A stretch of 64,000 nucleotides of DNA from Flavimobilis sp052324925 (GTDB lineage Bacteria > Actinomycetota > Actinomycetes > Actinomycetales > Cellulomonadaceae): the NCBI GenBank assembly GCA_052324925.1, contig JBQPRE010000003.1, one strand, 5' to 3'. The translations under genes and the position numbers were made by a program. This document shows, one piece after another, positions 61,044 to 64,000 of this stretch. The notes beneath the pieces were generated by a model that had not been told where the DNA came from, searched no databases, and saw only the letters and a program-made list of their open reading frames with translations. Every line of letters begins with the position of its first letter. Positions within the stretch are counted from its first letter, which is position 1.

Positions 61044-62348
61044 GTGTACGCACTGCTTCTCGCCATCATCTACGTCGCCTTCGTCAGCCTCGGGCTCCCC
61101 GACTCGATGATCGGCGCCGGCTGGCCTGCGATGCACGCCGACCTTGGCGTACCCCTGTCAGCAGCCGGCCTCCTCACGATGATCATCGCGGTCGGAACGA
61201 TCGTCTCGAGCCTCCTCTCCGAACGCCTCACCCGGCGCCTCGGGACCGGCCTCGTCACGGCCACGAGCGTCGGCATGACAGCCGCTGCCCTCTTCGGCTT
61301 CGCTTCCGCCGACGCCTTCTGGGTGCTGTGCCTGTGGGCCATCCCCTACGGCCTCGGCGCGGGAGCCGTCGACGCCGCGCTCAACAACTACGTCGCGCTG
61401 CACTTTGCCGCCCGTCATATGAATTGGCTCCACAGTTTCTGGGGCGTCGGCGCCTCGATCAGCCCGTTCATCATGAGCTTTGCGCTCTCGTCGGGCTCAG
61501 GATGGCCCAGCGCCTACCTGTCCGTCGGGATCGTCCAGGCCGTCCTCACGCTCGCGCTGCTCAGCACGCTCCCCCTGTGGGGCCGCGTGAGCACGACGTC
61601 CTTGCTGCCCGACGCGTCGCCCGGGCCCGACGCCTCTGCCGAGACGGACGCCGTTGGCCCAACGGCGGCGCAGGACGCGGCTCCCGGACGCGGGCACGTG
61701 CCCCTCGGCGTCGCGCTCCGCACACCGGGAGTGCTCTTCGTCCTCACCGCGTTCTTCGCCTACTGCGGTCTTGAGTCGACCGCCATGCTGTGGTCCGCGA
61801 GCTACCTCGTCGCTGAGCACGCCGTCTCCCCCGCAACCGCCGCCGCCTTCGGCTCACTGTTCCTGCTCGGCGTCACGGCGGGCCGGTTCGCCTCAGGCTT
61901 CGTCGCCGACGCCGTGGGCGACACCGTCCTCATCCGGGGTGGATTTCTCACTGTAGGCGCGGGCGCGCTCCTCATCGCTCTTCCTGTCCCGACCTCGGCC
62001 CTCGCACTGACGGGCCTCGTCCTCGCGGGGCTCGGGTCGGCCCCCATCTACCCCGCCATCATCCACTCGACGCCGGCGAACTTCGGCCGTCACAGGTCGC
62101 ACGCGATCATCGGCATCCAGATGGCCGCCGCGTACACGGGCACGACCCTCATCCCGCCGCTCTTCGGCATCCTCGCCACGTGGCTCGGCATGTGGTTGCT
62201 CCCGTTCTTCATCCTCGTCTTCGTCGTCCTCGGCATCGTCATGTCCGAGCGTCTCAACCGGATGGTCGCACTGCGCCGCACGGCGCAGGCCTCCGCAGCA
62301 CTCCCCCACGACGCTCCCGCACTGCCGGGTGAACCGACCGACGGATAG
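61044..62348 (+). CDS. MFS transporter (sugar/FucP-YbjJ-like)
   Basis: 434-aa 12-helix major facilitator. Motifs are LLAIIYVAFVSLGLPDSMIGAGWPAM at the N-terminus, SERLTRRLGTG in loop 2-3, LWAIPYGLGAGAVDAALNNYVA, HSFWGVGASISPF, and GSLFLLGVTAGRFASGFVAD. The LGLPDS start and AALNNY segment resemble the fucose-permease/YbjJ branch, but the substrate is unknown. A central loop of about 40 residues is Asp/Ala/Pro-rich. Its TAG stop is part of the next gene's -10. Confidence 0.85.
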   Translation: MYALLLAIIYVAFVSLGLPDSMIGAGWPAMHADLGVPLSAAGLLTMIIAVGTIVSSLLSERLTRRLGTGLVTATSVGMTAAALFGFASADAFWVLCLWAIPYGLGAGAVDAALNNYVALHFAARHMNWLHSFWGVGASISPFIMSFALSSGSGWPSAYLSVGIVQAVLTLALLSTLPLWGRVSTTSLLPDASPGPDASAETDAVGPTAAQDAAPGRGHVPLGVALRTPGVLFVLTAFFAYCGLESTAMLWSASYLVAEHAVSPATAAAFGSLFLLGVTAGRFASGFVADAVGDTVLIRGGFLTVGAGALLIALPVPTSALALTGLVLAGLGSAPIYPAIIHSTPANFGRHRSHAIIGIQMAAAYTGTTLIPPLFGILATWLGMWLLPFFILVFVVLGIVMSERLNRMVALRRTAQASAALPHDAPALPGEPTDG

Positions 62349-62351
62349 GGT
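62346..62351 (+). promoter_or_regulatory. -10 embedded in the MFS stop codon (leaderless)
   Basis: TAGGGT, beginning with the MFS stop TAG, ends exactly 6 nt before GTG 62358. Confidence 0.5.
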
Positions 62352-62357
62352 TGCCCC

Positions 62358-63599
62358 GTGCCCTTGTCTGAGACCGTCCGCCGCAACCTGCTGCGGACAA
62401 CAGCGATCGCCATCGCGACCCCCTTCACGCTCGCCGCGGCCCTCGTCGTCGCGGAAGCGATCAAGACGTACCGCCACGGGCGCACACCGGCACGCTTCCC
62501 GCACCTGCCCCCACTCGACGCGAGCATCGGCACGACGCGATCGACCGTCTACACCTACGGTGAAGACGTCTACGCCGCGATGCTCGACGCGATCCGGGGT
62601 GCCAAGCGCACGGTCCTGCTCGAGTCCTACATCTGGAAGCAGGACGAGCTCGGCGAGGAGTTCAAGGCAGCCCTCATCGAGGCCGCGGAACGCGGCGTCG
62701 AGGTCTACGTCATCTACGACGGCTTCGCCAACTTGGTCGTGCCGCGTGCATTCTTCGACCTGCCCGCACCGATCCACGTGCTGCGCTATCCGTTCTTCCA
62801 CCTCCGGGTGCTCACGCTCAACATCCGCCACATGGGCCGCGACCACCGCAAGATCCTCGTCGTCGACGACGAGATCGGCTTCGTCGGAGGCTTCAACATC
62901 GGCGCGCTCTACGCGACCGAGTGGCGCGACACGCACGTGCGGCTCGTCGGCCCCGCCACATGGGACCTGCGCAACGCGTTCGTCGACTTCTGGAACACGG
63001 CCCGCAAGCCGCACCAGCCGATCTTGCCGGACCCGGGATCAGACGTGTGGGACCCTCATGTCCGTCCTGCGCGCAACGTTCCGGCGCACATGCTCTTCCC
63101 CATCCGCGGGATCTACCTGCAGGCGATCGACCGCGCACGGCACCACATCTACATCACGCAGGCGTACTTCATCCCCGACGAAGAGCTGCTCGCTGGGCTT
63201 CTCGCGGCGGCACGCCGCGGCGTTGACGTCCGCATCATCGTGCCAGCCGCCTCGAACCACGTCGTGACCGACTGGCTGTCCCGCGGGTTCTACACGAGCC
63301 TGCTCACCGGCGGCGTGACGATCTGGATGTTCGAGAACGCGATGGTCCACGCGAAGACCGCGACGATCGACGGGCAGTGGACGACGATCGGCACGGCGAA
63401 CATCGACCGGCTGAGCCTCACGGGCAACTACGAGATCAACCTCGAGATCTTCGACCGCGACGTGGCTGCGCAGATGGAACGCGTCTTCGCGACGGATCTG
63501 TCGAACTGCCACGAGCTGACGCTCGATGAGTGGGCACAACGCCCGTGGTACTCCCGGCTCGGCGAGCGGATCCTCGCTCCCCTACGCCCGCTCCTCTAG
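62358..63599 (+). CDS. Phospholipase D family protein, cardiolipin-synthase-like
   Basis: 413 aa. An N-terminal membrane helix (about 15-34) precedes two catalytic HxKxxxxD motifs: His163/Lys165/Asp170 (DHRKILVVDD) and His331/Lys333/Asp338 (VHAKTATIDG). YIWKQDELGEEFKAAL and ITQAYFIPDEELLAGL are typical of Cls-type enzymes that join two phosphatidylglycerols or use CDP-diacylglycerol. GTG 62358 is set by the TAGGGT -10. Cardiolipin synthesis is likely but not proven by sequence. Confidence 0.88.
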   Translation: MPLSETVRRNLLRTTAIAIATPFTLAAALVVAEAIKTYRHGRTPARFPHLPPLDASIGTTRSTVYTYGEDVYAAMLDAIRGAKRTVLLESYIWKQDELGEEFKAALIEAAERGVEVYVIYDGFANLVVPRAFFDLPAPIHVLRYPFFHLRVLTLNIRHMGRDHRKILVVDDEIGFVGGFNIGALYATEWRDTHVRLVGPATWDLRNAFVDFWNTARKPHQPILPDPGSDVWDPHVRPARNVPAHMLFPIRGIYLQAIDRARHHIYITQAYFIPDEELLAGLLAAARRGVDVRIIVPAASNHVVTDWLSRGFYTSLLTGGVTIWMFENAMVHAKTATIDGQWTTIGTANIDRLSLTGNYEINLEIFDRDVAAQMERVFATDLSNCHELTLDEWAQRPWYSRLGERILAPLRPLL

Positions 63600-63659
63600 T
63601 GCGCGCGCTCGTCCCACGCGTCGTTCACGACACGGGACGGCCTGCGGGACCACGCGCAC

Positions 63660-63809
63660 TCAGGAGTCGCGTGTCGCGTCGGCGATGTCTTCTTCGGGTC
63701 GAGGCGGAACTGTCTCGTCATCCTCGAGAAGCGGAACCTCGGCAAACTCGGGGTGGGCCGCCCGCAGCTGAGCAGCGACGTCGTGAGGGTCGGGCCCGGG
63801 GCCGGTCAC
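63660..63809 (-). CDS. Small acidic hypothetical protein (49 aa)
   Basis: The frame VTGPGPDPHDVAAQLRAAHPEFAEVP to the end is 49 residues, acidic and Pro-rich, without membrane or signal features. GTG 63809 lies 3 nt after the stop of the upstream partial gene, which suggests coupling, but no ribosome binding site or family was recognised. Real coding status is uncertain. Confidence 0.45.
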   Translation of the reverse strand: MTGPGPDPHDVAAQLRAAHPEFAEVPLLEDDETVPPRPEEDIADATRDS

Positions 63810-63812
63810 GGG

Positions 63813-64000
63813 TCAGCCGACGTTCCGCGCGCGTCGTCGCGCAGCCAGCTCGTCGACGGGCGACGCAGCCTGCTCGTCCTCCGAGAGCCGCTCGGTCGGG
63901 AGAGCGGCGAGCGTTCCCTCGATCTCGCGCCACACACGGCCGACGGCGATGCCGAAGACACCCTGGCCACCCTGGACGAGATCGATGACCTCGTCGGCGC
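63813..64000 (-). CDS. C-terminal part of an unidentified protein (truncated by window)
   Basis: The last 61 residues are visible, starting ADEVIDLVQGGQGVFGIAVGR and ending AARRRARNVG. I do not recognise the family. Codon usage (GAC, CTC, GTC) matches genuine genes. The stop is 3 nt upstream of the 49-aa frame. The rest lies beyond the right edge. Confidence 0.6.
   Translation of the reverse strand, partial: ADEVIDLVQGGQGVFGIAVGRVWREIEGTLAALPTERLSEDEQAASPVDELAARRRARNVG

Overview
The window is a very GC-rich, gene-dense bacterial chromosome segment. It has almost no intergenic space, frequent GTG starts and many 4-nt start/stop overlaps. The gene families (WhiA, two RbpA-family proteins, OpcA, PafB/PafC, a HelY-type helicase, Ppm1, actinobacterial Tal/Tkt/Zwf order) identify an actinobacterium. 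The order uvrC-rapZ-yvcK-whiA-gap-pgk-tpiA-secG and the protein styles fit Micrococcales, perhaps a Cellulomonas/Sanguibacter relative; the genus is an inference. I see no prophage, insertion sequence, CRISPR array or biosynthetic cluster.

Left third (1-24 kb): the 3' end of uvrC, then rapZ, yvcK, whiA, the glycolytic set gap-pgk-tpiA, secG and an RbpA paralogue. Convergent to these is a pentose-phosphate operon transcribed right to left (tkt-tal-zwf-opcA-pgl). Next come ctaB (heme O synthase) and a chromosome-maintenance and RNA-processing run: xerD, parA, scpA, scpB, rluB, cmk, plsC-like, der.

Middle (24-45 kb): accessory and envelope genes. These are an FAD reductase, an MFS exporter, tRNA-Pro(GGG), a possible membrane-stress operon (SPFH protein, zinc-ribbon membrane protein, membrane-anchored lipase), a Mn/Zn-type ABC importer, a luciferase-like monooxygenase/MarR/FMN reductase operon, glycogen phosphorylase, and a five-gene, fully overlapping MoxR/DUF58 operon.

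Right third (45-64 kb): pafB-pafC, tatA-tatC, a diacylglycerol-kinase-like gene, a HelY-like helicase, an amidohydrolase, lnt and ppm1 (lipoprotein and mannolipid synthesis), then canonical rbpA read leftwards from a SigR-type promoter. These are followed by a short UvrA paralogue, a lipoprotein, an MFS transporter and a cardiolipin-synthase-like phospholipase D protein. A 28-bp sequence at 60150-60177 has the 11-6-11 layout and core of a Xer recombination (dif) site. If real, the replication terminus lies at the right end of this window.

A recurrent signal is a -10 hexamer (typically TANNNT) ending 6-7 nt before an ATG or GTG with no Shine-Dalgarno. It occurs at about a dozen genes and implies widespread leaderless transcription.
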